Positions 10,563-22,303 of a stretch of 64,000 nucleotides of DNA are shown in pieces. Made by a program: the position numbers and the translations under genes. The notes below the pieces were generated by a model. That model made no database searches, had not been told where the DNA came from, and saw nothing but the letters and a program-made list of their open reading frames with translations. The number at the start of each line of letters is the position of its first letter. Position 1 is the stretch's first letter. The stretch spans positions 1,426,001 to 1,490,000 of the forward strand of contig NC_016459.1 of assembly GCF_000226115.1 (NCBI RefSeq), read 5' to 3'. Source of the stretch: Thermothielavioides terrestris NRRL 8126. Taxonomy: Eukaryota > Ascomycota > Sordariomycetes > Sordariales > Chaetomiaceae.

Positions 10563-12706
10563 CTATGAGAGCAGAACACGAATCTCGCCCGAGGTCCTGG
10601 GAAACAGGGCCCGAAGGCTCTGAAAATCGTCAGACTCCCCATGCTGCTGCTCAGCCATCTCGTCTGCGAGCATCAGCATCTCCTCGACATGCTCGAAGTC
10701 CACGCACAATCTCTCGGCGGCTTCCTCGGTGATTTCTTGAGCCAGCCTCGAGTCCTGCAAGTTCCTCAGCTTCTCCATGGCATCCATCAAGGCCGACGGG
10801 AGAAAGTCGTCCAGCGTCTGGCTTGCCCGTGCCAGCGCTGGGGCTTGTACGGCCTCGAGCGATCGCACTTTCGCCACGTCTTCTTCGTTCTCCCTCAGAG
10901 GCTCCAGCGAAACGATCAGGCCGTCCAGTCCAGATTCGGTTCGTAAGGACCGATACTGCGCCTCCACCAGGCGTGACCTCTCATCCTCGATTTGCGCTTG
11001 CAATATCGCCGCGCGCCGCTGCGTGAAACCAAACTGTGAGAGACTGCTCCTTGCGGCTGCGAGACAGTTGATCAGGAAGATGGAATTCGACGGGCTGCGT
11101 AGTGTCCCAGCCATGTTGGCGGCGCCGGAAATGAAGGGGTCAAATGCTTCCGCCAACACAGGCTCAAAGTCCTCTTCCGAACCGGCCGAAGCGGTAAACG
11201 AAGCCTCGTATGTCCTCATGATAGCTGTTAGCTGTTCCAGCGCATCGATAAGGAACTCGGGGGGGCGTAGATCGGCAGGCATCTGTTGTAAGTCGCCCTG
11301 GATTGCTGCGACGTGGTCGCGGGCCAGCGAGCGAAACTGCCGCAGCGCCTCGGCCTCGAGCAACCCCAGCGATTCCACAAGTGCAGATGCTGGGCTGAGG
11401 AGCTTCGCGAATGTGCTCTTGTAGAAGTTGAGCAGATTTGCAAGCTTGTATGCCAATATTGTCTCCTCGTTGGTCTGTATGACTTGCTCGACCCGCTGGC
11501 GTAGCATGCGAGCCGCCCCGGACATGTCGCGGTCAACCAGTTCATTCAGGGTCTTCACGGCGTCGAATTCGTTTGACTCCTCGCCCTCTTCGGCGGCAAG
11601 CCGCCAGACTTCGTTTTCTCGGCCAGCTTGGATACCCTTGGCCATTTCGCCGCCGTCCCCGATGAACAAGCCTTCCAGCGCCTCGCGCTCTCCGACAGCC
11701 GCAGAATGCGCCCAGGCAAGCATATCCCCGACATACCGCAAACTGTCATGCGCCACAAGTTCGATAGGCTTAACCGAGGGGCGCTCCACTCCGGAAGGCG
11801 AACTTCCCGTCAAGGCTGTGTAAAACGAGTTGGACAGCACCTGCTCCCGTGCCTCGGCGAAGAAGTCGAGGCAGTTCTGAAAGAGACTTGGTCGCTCGGC
11901 CAACACACGAAGCGCCCGACGTACTGAGGAATTGATCTGAGGGTTCTCGAGGTTGAGCGTCTTGAACTCTTTCTGAACCCACTTGTAGAGCTTTTGGAAG
12001 CCCAGATTTAGGTTTCTGGTCGTCCGCTCCATGATCTCCAGACCCAAAGTCTGGTTCTCAAAGCCAAGTAGAATTTCGCAGTCCTTGCTGATCCTCTTCT
12101 CTTTTGCAAGCGTAGCGAAGAAGAATTCGTCCACGGGCTCTGAGGTCAGCGTCAGGGCTGCCGTCTCGTCCTCCGACAGTACGAAGGTCGCATTGAAGGC
12201 GTTGAGGAGCGCCTGTTTCTGCTCAACCTGGCGCCGTTGAGTCATGAGCTTGGAGGCCTCGGTCAGGGCTGACGCCGTGGCCTCGTGGGCTGCACCAATC
12301 TGTGTCTTCATCTCGTTGAAGCTGTCATTCAGCCGGCCAAGCGTACTGCCAATGCGCCGAAGTTGCTAGAGCCCGCCATGTCAGTCCAGAGTCAAACACG
12401 CAAGCCATGGGGTTCAAAGGGCACAACTCGTACCTCGGCAACCTTAGCGAACTCGTCGATGATCTCGCCATTTCTGTCCAAGACCTCCTTCTGCAGGTCC
12501 AGGCGCAACTGTCGGCGTGTCTCTGCCGTGTTAAGCGTGCCCCGCTCATCCAGGAGCGCAAGAGCCTCCCGAAACTCGGTATCCGCATAGGACGACGACA
12601 ATACTGTCGTGACCTTGGAGGAAAGGGGGTTTCCTGCTTTCACAGCCAGAGACGGTGTTGCGGCCGTCAGGTCCTGGGGCGAGGGAGGCCCAGGGCTAGA
12701 AGCCAT
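10563..12706 (-). CDS. COG6: Conserved oligomeric Golgi complex subunit 6
   Basis: A subunit of lobe B of the COG tether, which captures retrograde vesicles at the Golgi. Transcript-order exons are 12706-12434 and 12365-10563 (68-nt intron, GTACGA...CTAG), giving 691 aa, the usual size for fungal Cog6. The N-terminus is a short disordered tail, then a coiled-coil region spanning the splice site ([11 protein letters not shown] joined to [20 protein letters not shown]). Downstream blocks such as [27 protein letters not shown] and [17 protein letters not shown] are hallmarks of Cog6, and the protein ends in the conserved SGEIRVLLS. The chosen ATG gives MASSPGPP; an upstream in-frame ATG at 12751 would add 15 residues. 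It is divergently paired with ATG9. Confidence 0.93.
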
Positions 12707-13517
12707 CTTCCAGTTATGTGGTTGGCAATGCCGAACCACATCAAAGTCCACGCTTTTTCGAGGCTTGATATGGCCTCTGCAATGATATTAGCCGCTGAGT
12801 AGGTAAGGGACTTTCTTGAGGCGGGAAGTGATCGGAAGAGTACCGAACCTTACGGTGTGGGTCAGGAAGCAGGCACCACGGAATAACAGTACTGCGTAAG
12901 ACAACCAAGGTAAGTTACCTACCTGACGCGAGGAGTGCGAAACGTCAGATGAAACCACATGTAACGTACCTACCTCCGATGGCCATACCACTAACAACCA
13001 TCATGTCCACAGAACAGCTCCAGAGTGAGCGTTGATAACGATAAAGGTCTTGGCAATGCCCCAGAGCAGACACCGCCTTCCCAAAGGGACTGCTAGCGCG
13101 TCACCCCAGGTCGGACCCATCGTCATGCCGCACTGTCACCTGGACGGAGGGCTGGTGAACCAGAGCCATAAGGTAGGTGCTGCTTCGAGGCTGCCACTGT
13201 TGTTGAGGGACGTGCCTTCCACCAGACAAAGACGGGCAAGCTACCAGGTACCTTGCACGAGGACACCTTCTGACCAAAGTGCCCGTGGCTCGATGCACCA
13301 AGCAACAGGCCTGTGACCTCAGAGACGAAGCTGCTCGCAGCTCCGCCAGGCAGCACCGCCCTTCTCCCCTGCCCCAAGGAATCCGTGCGATCTCCGTCTT
13401 CCCACAACCATCACCAGCCGCTGATCAGAACCGAGGTGCAGACCAGCATCTCCTTCTGCTCGCCGCTCAATGTCACCGAACGCCGCAAACCGTGCCGCAG
13501 ATTGAGGCCTGCCCGCA
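12707..13517. promoter_or_regulatory. Shared divergent promoter of COG6 and ATG9
   Basis: These 811 bases lie between the start codons of two genes transcribed away from each other. No open frame here looks real. Several short GGTAGGTA/TACCTACC words occur at 12900-12975. Individual binding sites cannot be assigned by eye. Confidence 0.5.
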
Positions 13518-16340
13518 ATGACATCCAACGTCTTCTCGAGGCTCGTCCCCACAAGCCAGGGCCGCTCGTTTTACGAAGAACTCAGACGCCGCGATGACGA
13601 TCCCGAAGACCGGGCCGGCCTACTGGACGAGGAGAATCTGAATCATGATTTCCATGACTACGACCTTCAGCATGCCGAAGGTCTCGGGGTGGAAGATAGC
13701 CGCACAACTCTCGGAGCGCTGCCCAGTCCTGGCCGTGGCCCAACTGAAGGGCGGCCTCACCTGGGTACACGGTCTACCTGGGTCCCGCAGGATGACGGTG
13801 ACAATGAAGTTCCCGCCTCACTGCTCGTTGAGACGGAGGAGGCAGCCCCACGGACAACCCGGGGCCAGTCGGCGGGGAACAAGAGACAGAACCAGGCGGC
13901 GGCCATTCCGGGGTCCTCGAGAGCTCGAGCTCAGTGGGAGGCCACCCAAGCACAGCAGAAACTACACGACGACCGAGCGTTTGAGCCATCTCGCCGCGGC
14001 AATGGTCTGCCGAGTTCTCTCTTCGCCGGAATGGTGTCGGGTAGCGCGAAGAAGAAGGCCGAATGGAGATGGGCTAATGTCTCGAACCTCGACACCTTCA
14101 TCAAGGACGTCTATGACTACTATCTCGGACACGGAATCTGGTGTATACTGACGGAAAGGATTCTGCACCTCGTGTAAGTAGCGACGTCGGGCCTACCTCG
14201 GCGCAGCGGCTCTGGAAGACTGTGTGCTAACCTCACCAAGCAACGTCGCCTTCCTGGCTCTGCTGTTGACCTTCCTCACTCAGTGTGTGGATTACGGCAA
14301 GCTCCGCGGCAGCAAGAGGTTGTCCCAAATCCTCGTCCCCCAGTGCACCAGAAACATGTCCGGCCTGTGGAACCTCGGCCTCTGGATGTTTGCGTTCTAC
14401 TTCATCTGGAAATCCATTCAGTACCTGCTGGACCTCCGGCGTCTGCTCAACATTCGCGACTTCTATCTGTATCTTCTCAACATCCCCGACGAGGACATGC
14501 AGACGATTACCTGGCAGGAGGTGGTGGCACGCATCATGGCCTTGAGAGACCACAATCCCAAAACAGCAGCGAGCTTGACCCCCGCACAAAGGCGTTGGCT
14601 TGGCAGCCAGTCCAAGGAGAGGCTCGACGCATCAGACATTGCCAATCGCCTCATGAGGCGCGAAAATTACCTGATTGCGCTATTCAACAAGGATCTCCTG
14701 AATTTGACGATCCCGCTCCCCGCTCTCCGTAATCGGCAGCTCTTCTCCCAGACCATGGAGTGGATGCTGATGTTCACCATCCTTGACTTCGTGTTCGACG
14801 AGAGGGGCCAGGTCAATCAGGAATTCCTGCGATCGGAACGCCGAGGCGAACTCAGCCGGAAGCTCCGTGCCAGGTTTGTCTTTGCGGGAACCTTGATTCT
14901 CATTCTCTCGCCATTCGTCGTCGGCTATCTCGTTCTCGTCTATTTCCTCATGTACTATCATGTGAGTGGGGGTTGCTGGGCCCATATTCGCAAAAACTGC
15001 TTTTCGATACTGACATGTTCGTCCAGGAAATCCAGCGGAACCCGGCCATTTTGGCGTCTCGGACATACACCCCTCTCGCCGAGTGGAAATTCCGAGAGTT
15101 CAATGAATTACCTCATCTCTTCCGGAAGCGGCTCGACATGTCTCATCCCTTCGCGAGCCACTACATCGACCAGTTTCCCAAGGCCAAGACGGAGATGTTC
15201 TTTCGAACGGTGGCGTTCATCTCCGGCGCTCTTAGCACGATCCTCGCGATCGCTTCAGTGGTTGACTCCGAGCTATTCTTGGGATTCGAGATCACTCCGG
15301 ATCGAACGGCCCTCTTCTACACGGCGGTCTTCGGGGGCGTCTGGGCGTTCGCGCGAGCCAACATCTCGGCCGAGAACTCGGTCTTCGACCCCGAGTACGC
15401 CATGCGCAACGTCATCCAATACACACATTACGAACCGGACCATTGGAAAGACAGACTCCACAGCTTCGACATCAAGAAAGAGTTCTCGGAGCTGTACAAG
15501 CTCAAGATGGTCATTTTTCTAGAGGAGATGCTAAGCATCCTGACCATCCCTTTTGTCATGTTCTCCAGCCTTCCGAAGTGCAGCGACCAGATCATCGACT
15601 TTTTCCGCGAATTCACCATTCACGTGGACGGGCTCGGCTACGTCTGTTCGTTTGCCGAGTTCGACTTCAAAAAGGGGTTTGGAAACGGCAGGCAGCGCGA
15701 CGGGGGTGATGTTCGGGACGACTACTACGCTACCAAACACGGAAAGATGGAGGCATCTTACTACGGCTTCATGGACAATTATGGAAACTTTGCCCTCAAC
15801 CCAAGGACTGGCCCGGCGTCACGTCTCCCACCTGGAGCACGGAATCAGTTCCATCCTCCGCCGGTATGGCCGAGCATCAACTCTGCGCTACCGACTGCCG
15901 ACCTCCAAGCCTCAAGGATGGGTCGGGAATGGCTGAAAGGGGCGACATCGAATAGCAAAACACTCCGCTACGGCCCTGCCCTGTCCCAGCCCTCCCCCAT
16001 GGCATCCATCCTTCTCGATCCGCACCACCAGCCGCCCAGCCAGAATCCCGCGGGTCGGGCTACACATGCGCCACGCCACCGGGGACTCTACCAGGGGAAG
16101 AGCAACACCATTGAAGAGACGCAAGAGGATGACGGCGAGGTGAGCGATGCGGGAAGGCGGCAAGCCGACGAAGAGGCGTATGAGAGCGGCGCAGCTCTAG
16201 ACGAGTCGGCATGGCAGACATCGCCGGCCGCGACATTAAGCAGGGACAACAGTGCCACCGAAGGCCGTGGGCCGCCGGACGCCGGGGTTGTGCACATGAT
16301 CTACCAGTTCAACCAAGCACAGCTCCACCGCAGGCCCTAG
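13518..16340 (+). CDS. ATG9: Autophagy lipid scramblase Atg9
   Basis: Atg9 is the multispanning membrane protein of autophagy; it rides on Golgi-derived vesicles and scrambles lipids to grow the phagophore. Exons 13518-14173, 14241-14961 and 15027-16340 give 896 aa. Residues 1 to about 195 are disordered. The conserved core starts with WRWANVSNLDTFIKDVYDYYLGHGIWCILTERIL, and the first membrane helix spans the first splice site (LHLV joined to NVAFLALLLTFL). Further blocks are ELPHLFRKRLDMSH, FFRTVAFISGALSTILAI and DFFREFTIHVDGLGYVCSFAEFDF, all diagnostic. The C-terminal 250 residues are disordered and low in conservation. Both introns are canonical (GTAAGT, GTGAGT) and short. Atg4 is encoded about 30 kb downstream, and COG6 shares the promoter. 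Confidence 0.95.
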
Positions 16341-17094
16341 AGGAGAGGCTACAAGCAAGCGCCCTGTAGCCGTCACGGCGAGCCACCAGAGTGTCTATAT
16401 CGGACAAGACATCAGCGTTCGCCTTTGTTTCCACACAGGAATGGTCATAAGGCGGTAATCGCTGGGTTTTCATTGCTGCACCATTTACTGGTGCTTGGAC
16501 GTTAAACAGGTGATACCAGAGGTAGGTGGATGGCGTTCAGGATATGCGATGTATCTTTCAGCTTTCTGGAACACATGGGTTTTGGGGATCAGGCTTGTTT
16601 CGCTGATAAACGCAAGCAATGGGGGAGGAGTTAGCATAGGAGAACCGTGGCAAGATCGTCACGATACCCAATCAAGCTTGCATCTTTCATGAAGTATCAT
16701 CTTGCGTGGCGTCACACTAGATATCAAGGGCAGACGGGTGAAAGGTGAGGTTACGCTAGAGACACAAGAATCATGCTCAGTAAGCCCCTGTAAAGCCGAT
16801 GTGTCAGACAAGCTTCAGATGCCCAAAGCACCGGTCCCGGACATCCGGCTCATTGCTGTCTTGGTGTGTGTAATCCGTCGGCAGCCTTCAAAACTCGTGC
16901 CTCGGAGAAAGGGGACAGCGTGCCTTTTCGAATACAGCGGAGAGCCGCATTCGGATCTGATAAGGAACAGCTGCAAGGATGTTTGGGCGAGATGGCGGAG
17001 TCTAGTTAACGCTAAGTGGATCAAGCATCTCCGGTTGGCGACCCACCCTCCCAGGAGCTGCCTTCCACTTCCTCGGCGGCCGACCAGCAGTGAT
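16341..17094. other. ATG9 3' flank
   Basis: About 750 bases with no convincing gene. A long plus frame beginning at 16702 runs through the inverted-repeat element that follows and has no family resemblance, so it is treated as chance. Confidence 0.55.
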
Positions 17095-17499
17095 TACACC
17101 TCCACCGGGGTCACAAACCGCACAGCCCAGGGTGTGTGCCAGGGTGTCAGCCAGGGTGCTGACAAGGTTGGGAAGCCACACACGATTTCTTTTTCCAAGT
17201 CACTCTTCTCGCAATTTCTATTGGAAAATACTTCTACCCAGTTGCGACGGCATTTGGCAGAAGGTTGGTTGGCTACGCCAGAGGTTTGGCTATTATGGCT
17301 AGCACATTCGATTCCAGGAAGTTTGCAGTCATGCATTGAAACTTGGGCGGTACAAGAAATTACCGATTCTCCTACTTTGTTGGCCTTGTATATTGTAGCC
17401 CCTTGGGGTGGCACCCTGGCCGGCACCCCGGCTGGCGCCCTGGCTAGCACCCTGGCACACACCCTGGGCTGTGCGGTTTGTAACCCCGGTGGAGGTGTA
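17095..17499. mobile_element. MITE-like element with ~60-bp terminal inverted repeats
   Basis: The left end (from 17097, CACCTCCACCGGGGTCACAA) recurs in reverse complement at the right end (to 17497). The match covers about 62 bases with roughly four mismatches. Both outer edges are flanked by TA (17095-17096 and 17498-17499), as expected for a TA target duplication of Tc1/mariner-type elements. The inner ends carry tandem copies of a CACCCTGGC-like word (17125-17160 and 17405-17470). The interior, about 240 bases, is AT-richer than its surroundings and codes for no recognisable transposase, although open frames cross it on both strands. It is therefore probably a non-autonomous element. The parent transposon is not visible in this window. 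Confidence 0.8.
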
Positions 17500-18130
17500 G
17501 AGTAAATCCTGGTGTGCGGGGGGGGCGGCGAATGCTTGCTTCTTGCCGCCGCCACCCTGGCAAGCCGCTTAGCTGAGTTTGTACCGCAGCGTATTTCGGA
17601 GTGTACTGTAGTGTACCTTAGTGTAGTCCATTCTCCGGCCAGGTTTCGCTTCGGCTTTGCGACCGCGACCGAGCCGGTCCCAGTTTTTTTTTTCTCTGGG
17701 CAACCTTTGCTGGAGAGTGCCGAGAGCGGTCATAGAAAAATCCCGAGACTGCCCGTCCATTATCGCGACTTCACCACCATCGTCACCGAAGCCCAATTTA
17801 ACGCCACTGCGCATATTCGCGAGAGAGGAGCAGGACACACGGCTCTCCAATTTGGGGATCCGACACCGGTGAGGCAGCTTCGCGGCCGCCCGAGACAGGC
17901 CCCGGAGAGAGCAGCGGATTTGGCATCGTTGCGCTGGTTTGCGGTGACAGCAACCAACCAAACGAGCTTCTTCCTTGCTGCTTGTTGCATTGAGTCAACT
18001 TGGCGCTTCTGCTCTTGCCGCCTCTGGCGCTCCACGCGACGCAATTCCTCGTCCGACTTCCCCCTCCGCGACAAGTTCGATCTTCAACCTGGCTCTTGAC
18101 GTAGGCGCGCCGGGAGCCGTGGCTTCCCCA
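17500..18130. other. Promoter and leader of the mitoferrin gene
   Basis: About 630 bases between the MITE-like element and the mitoferrin start. An in-frame stretch from 17975 would extend the carrier by 52 residues of Ser/Ala-rich sequence but lacks family support. No other gene is seen. Confidence 0.55.
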
Positions 18131-19509
18131 ATGGCTCAGCCAAATGCCGAGCCCGTGGAGGACTACGAGTAGGTCGCCGTGTTGTCTCTCGGCTACGGCT
18201 TGGGCGAGGACCAAGGCACAAGTGCGTCGTTCGGGTGCTGACGCGGCAGCAGTTATGAATCGCTCCCACCCAACTTCTCGTTGCTGCAGAACATGGCTGC
18301 CGGCGCTCTGGCCGGCATTGCCGAGCACTGCGCAAGTTCGTCACCCCAGTTCTCTCCTCTCCAGGCCCATACGAATGCGCCGGAGTCCCAAGCTTGGCCC
18401 AGAGGCTGACCGGATGCAGTGTATCCCATCGATGCGATCAAGGTGAGCGGCCTCCGCGGCCTTGCCACAACGACGTCCCTGCCCTCCGAAGCGAGCCCGC
18501 GCAGCTGACCGGTTTCTTCTTTGACGCGCAGACACGAATGCAGATAGTCAATCCCTCCTCTACGACCGTCGGGAGCGGAGTACTCCAGGCCACATACCGG
18601 ATGGCTAGCACGGAGGGCATTCTAAGCTTATGGCGTGGCATGTCAAGCGTGATAGTTGGGGCGGGTGAGTACCTGAGGTGGGCTCCCGGATCGCCGGGCG
18701 GTCTCGTTCTGACGACGTGTTCTCGCAGGCCCTGCGCACGCGGTCTACTTCGCAACTTATGAGGCGGTCAAGCACGTCATGGGCGGGAACCGAGCTGGTG
18801 CCCATCATCCACTGGCTGCCGCAACCAGTGGAGCATGCGCGACAATTGCCAGCGATGCGCTGATGAATCCCTTCGACGGTAGGCATCCCTTGCAACCATC
18901 GTCCTTCCGACTCGTTGCGATACTAAGTGTCCGAGGACAGTCATCAAGCAAAGAATGCAGATCCAAAATTCGGCGAAAATGTACCGCTCCATGTTCGACT
19001 GCGCCAAGTACGTCTACAGGAAAGAAGGGATCGCGGCGTTCTACGTCTCCTACCCGACCACACTTTCCATGACGGTTCCCTTCACGGCGCTGCAGTTTCT
19101 CGCCTACGAGTCCATCTCGACCGCGATGAATCCGACCAAGAAATACGATCCCCTGACGCACTGCTTGGCCGGTGCGGTTGCGGGTGGTTTTGCCGCCGGG
19201 CTCACAACCCCAATGGACGTGATCAAGACGATGCTTCAGACACGTGGTAATGCGGCCGATGCCGAGCTGAGGACAGTGAATGGGTTCATGGCCGGCTGCC
19301 GGTTATTGTACCAGAGGGAAGGCGCCCGCGGCTTCTTCAAGGGCGTGCGGCCGAGAGTGTTGACGACAATGCCAAGTACCGCCATCTGCTGGTCGGCTTA
19401 CGAGGCATCAAAGTTCGTTTTTCCCGGCGAGATCAGAATCAAAGGTTGAGTTGCTAACAATTAATCCCCTTGCAGGGCCTACTTCATCCACCAGAACAAC
19501 TTATCATGA
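18131..19509 (+). CDS. MRS3: Mitoferrin, mitochondrial iron carrier (Mrs3/Mrs4 family)
   Basis: Imports ferrous iron across the inner mitochondrial membrane for haem and Fe-S synthesis. Seven exons (18131-18168, 18253-18335, 18420-18442, 18532-18664, 18729-18878, 18941-19412, 19476-19509) give 310 aa, the normal size of a six-helix carrier. The N-terminus reads MAQPNAEPVEDYD then [39 protein letters not shown], containing the first PxD carrier motif. The other repeats show ASDALMNPFDVIKQRMQ and AGLTTPMDVIKTMLQTR. Two introns use a GTTCGT donor; using them is the only way to obtain EHCAMYPID and the C-terminus EASKAYFIHQNNLS. Exon 3 is only 23 nt. Ignoring the last intron gives a false end FVFPGEIRIKG at 19449. 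Confidence 0.9.
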
Positions 19510-20689
19510 CGGACTCCGGAAATACGAAGCCGTGTTACCACTGAAAGTATGTTCATCTCAGCTATCCCAGCCCGCCGCAGGCAAATGCTAACTAACGTAT
19601 CCCAGTGATTTCACAATCAGGATAGGTTGGGTCCATCTACAAAGGGGATACACCATAGAGTTCTACTCGCCTCAACGGAGAACCGAAGGTCCCGCGACCG
19701 GGTTTCTGACCCTTCCGCGCCTGACCGGCCGGCCGGTAATGTCCGGATAAAAACGGAGCGGAGCGGTGTGCTGTTGATGGTGTGCCACAGCACAACATCG
19801 TGTACATAATCTCATGTCGTCTCGCGCCCCTGGGTTTACAAATTTGAGCAGGGCGTTGCGCCGACAAAATACGGTGCCAATGGGGACATGCGTTGGTGAC
19901 CTGCCTGCCTGCAGCGAAATCATCCCCGATCTGGCGAACCTGCTTTAGGTGTTCTCTACCTGCCTGCATTTTGTTTTCCTCCAAACCGTCTTTTCCTTGT
20001 ACCTCCGCGCGGAAACGGGACAGCTCTCACTGTCTCTCAAATTCCTTCTGGGCGGACAAGAGACGTCAGCATCAGCAATCTGCATGTTCCGTTCGTCATC
20101 CGCTTATGCCGACAAGAGCTTGGCTGGGGGCGGTCGGAGGCAGCTCGGATCCGAGCGACGCTGAGCTGGGCTGAGCTGGGAGAGAAGCCAACATGTTCAA
20201 TTCTTCTCCCCGCGGTTACATCGGGTGGACCAAGGGGAGGATGTTGGTCCGCTCTCGGGCGAGGCGACGCAGTCCCAAGGTCACCCTTGACAAGCTTTCC
20301 GTCGCTTCTCCTTTAGCTGAGCGGTTGTCCGCGATGGGCACCTTTCCCCTACGCCGAGCTGGTCCAAATTGGTCTTCATTGCTCAGGTTGCATACACTTC
20401 CTGTATGTAGGCTAGGCTGAACACAGGCTAATCCAAAGAGTGTCACTCATGTCATACAAACACTGCGCAATGGTGAACGAGTTCGTAGACATACAGCAGA
20501 CTGGCTCCTAATTTTGGTTTTGTCCCAGCACATCCCGCTCGCTCTCTGCTGCCCAAGAGTCCAATCCAACCCTGCCCGACCGGATGGTGCATGCGTGTGC
20601 TGCCTGTCATCGACGCCTCTCCATGCAAAAACACCTAAAACTCCTTGCGCCGATGCCAAAGGAAAAATGCGACGAGAAACGCTAGATAT
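19510..20689. other. Convergent 3' intergenic region
   Basis: About 1.2 kb between the stops of mitoferrin (plus) and the DnaJ/TPR gene (minus). A short direct repeat CTGAGCTGGG occurs twice in tandem at about 20161-20180. No gene is recognised. Confidence 0.55.
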
Positions 20690-22303
20690 TTACATCCCGA
20701 ACGGAAACCCAGAACCACCAAACTTGAACTGGAACTGTGGGCCGCCGCCGCCACCCTGCTGGAACATGAACGGATGTCCATGTCCGAACGGGTTCCCGTG
20801 GAACTGCGGCTGCTCGTTCGAGTTGGGGTCGTCGCCGCGGTCGAAGCGGGCGCGCAGCTCGGGGTTGCTAAGCACCTCGTATGCCTCATTGATGGCCGCC
20901 ATCTTCTTCTCGGCCTCCTCCTTGGTGAGCCCCTGCTTGACGGCTTTGTCCGGGTGGTGCAGCTTGGACAGCTTGCGGTAGGCAGCCTTGATTTGGCGCT
21001 CGTCGGCGTCGTGGCTGACGCCGAGGACCTTGTAGTAATCCTTTGTCTTGCTGCGCTTGAGCGCGACCTGGGCCTTTTGCATGAGCGGGTTGATGATGTC
21101 GTCCTTGCCAGGGTGCGCTTCGGCGGCTTTGCGGAGGGTGTTGATGCTGGCTTCGAATTCGTCCGCATCCATAAGGTGCTTCGCGCGGTAAAGTAGGCCG
21201 TAGAACGAGTTCTCATCTTCTTGGAGCGCTTCTTCGCAGTACTCCTTTGCCTTCTTGCTGTTCGACTGTCCGAGGGTCAGATAAAGCCTTGGCCATCGTG
21301 TCAATGATATCGCCTCACTCACCTCGTAGTATGCATGGCAAGCCATCCCGACCAACCTCGCCACTAGGGCATTGCCCGCCGACTTGGGTATCGTCCCGTC
21401 TGCTCTCAATACCTTGACCTCATCTTTGACCTCCTTGATTAAGCCTTCTCCGTCCGCTGTTGGCACGAGCGACCGCACCGCCGTCATGTGCTGGTTCTTT
21501 TCAAGAGCTTTTGCTGCCTTTTGCACCCCCTTCTCGACGAGCTTCCCGACCTTCAGGAACCGTTTGCACTCCTTGGACTCGGGGTCGGAGTGCAGACACT
21601 TCCGAATAGACGCCAACCCCTCTTGTAACTGGCCCAGCACATAGAATTGAATGGCCGAGATCTTGACGTGGGGTGACGTGTCACCGGGCTTCATCTGCAA
21701 GATATGCTGGAGATCGCCAATGCCTCGCTCGACAGCACCTCGCTCAAACAAGCACCTCGCACGCAGCTCCCGCAACGACAGGGCGCGATTGGCGGTCAGG
21801 ATGGCGTCGTCAGCCTGCTTGATGCACTCTTCCCAGTTCTCCGCCTGCGCGGCGGCCTCAGCGAGCCTTGCCGCCCCCTTGGCCTCCTCAAGACTCGCGA
21901 GCTCCTCCGTTTTCTTCGCCTTTTGGTAGTGTTCCTTCGCGCCATCCCAATCACCAGCGCGCGCCTTCAGCTTGCCCAACTGGACATGGGCACCCTCGAA
22001 CCCGGGCTTCAACGACAGCACCTTTTCGAAGTCATCGGTAGCTTGCGAGGTGCGCCCCAGCGAGAGGTAGGTCGTCGCGCGCTTGAAGAAGGTCAGGTAG
22101 TTGGTGGGATCTCGGGCGATGGCCACGTCGTAGTATACGAGGGCATCGCCAGTTTCACCCTTGGATAGGTGGCTCTGGGCCGATGCCAGCAGTTTGGAAA
22201 CGGGGGTATCGGGAGGTATGTCGGATGGCGACAGGGCAGTCACCAGTGACGGCGTCGACAAGATGCCGGCGGCGAACGCCAGCGTCGACAGGCGGACCAG
22301 CAT
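20690..22303 (-). CDS. Secretory-pathway DnaJ/TPR co-chaperone (DNAJC3/p58IPK-like)
   Basis: An Hsp70 (BiP) co-chaperone combining TPR repeats and a J domain. Transcript-order exons 22303-21323 and 21265-20690 give 518 aa. Residues 1 to about 24 form a cleavable signal peptide (MLVRLSTLAFAAGILSTPSLVTAL). Successive TPR units fill residues about 30-390 (for example YLTFFKRATTYLSLGRTSQA). The J domain starts near residue 403 (DYYKVLGVSHDADERQIKAAY) with an intact HPD motif (KLHHPDKA). The tail is Gly/Phe-rich, ending GGSGFPFGM. This order matches DNAJC3. No KDEL/HDEL signal is visible, so ER residence would rely on binding partners. The 57-nt intron is stop-free and in frame (donor GTGAGT), so unspliced transcripts would stay open and add 19 residues between CHAYYE and SNSKKAKEY. 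Confidence 0.88.
   Translation of the reverse strand: MLVRLSTLAFAAGILSTPSLVTALSPSDIPPDTPVSKLLASAQSHLSKGETGDALVYYDVAIARDPTNYLTFFKRATTYLSLGRTSQATDDFEKVLSLKPGFEGAHVQLGKLKARAGDWDGAKEHYQKAKKTEELASLEEAKGAARLAEAAAQAENWEECIKQADDAILTANRALSLRELRARCLFERGAVERGIGDLQHILQMKPGDTSPHVKISAIQFYVLGQLQEGLASIRKCLHSDPESKECKRFLKVGKLVEKGVQKAAKALEKNQHMTAVRSLVPTADGEGLIKEVKDEVKVLRADGTIPKSAGNALVARLVGMACHAYYEVSEAISLTRWPRLYLTLGQSNSKKAKEYCEEALQEDENSFYGLLYRAKHLMDADEFEASINTLRKAAEAHPGKDDIINPLMQKAQVALKRSKTKDYYKVLGVSHDADERQIKAAYRKLSKLHHPDKAVKQGLTKEEAEKKMAAINEAYEVLSNPELRARFDRGDDPNSNEQPQFHGNPFGHGHPFMFQQGGGGGPQFQFKFGGSGFPFGM

Noticed and set aside
17094..17555. Minus-strand 153-codon frame across the 17-kb inverted repeat
   Set aside because: Its two ends are the two arms of the inverted repeat read as protein; there is no transposase motif and the frame spans the element's edges.
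17975..18130. Upstream in-frame extension of mitoferrin
   Set aside because: The 52 extra Ser/Ala-rich residues do not resemble carrier N-termini, whereas the ATG at 18131 gives a normal 310-residue carrier.
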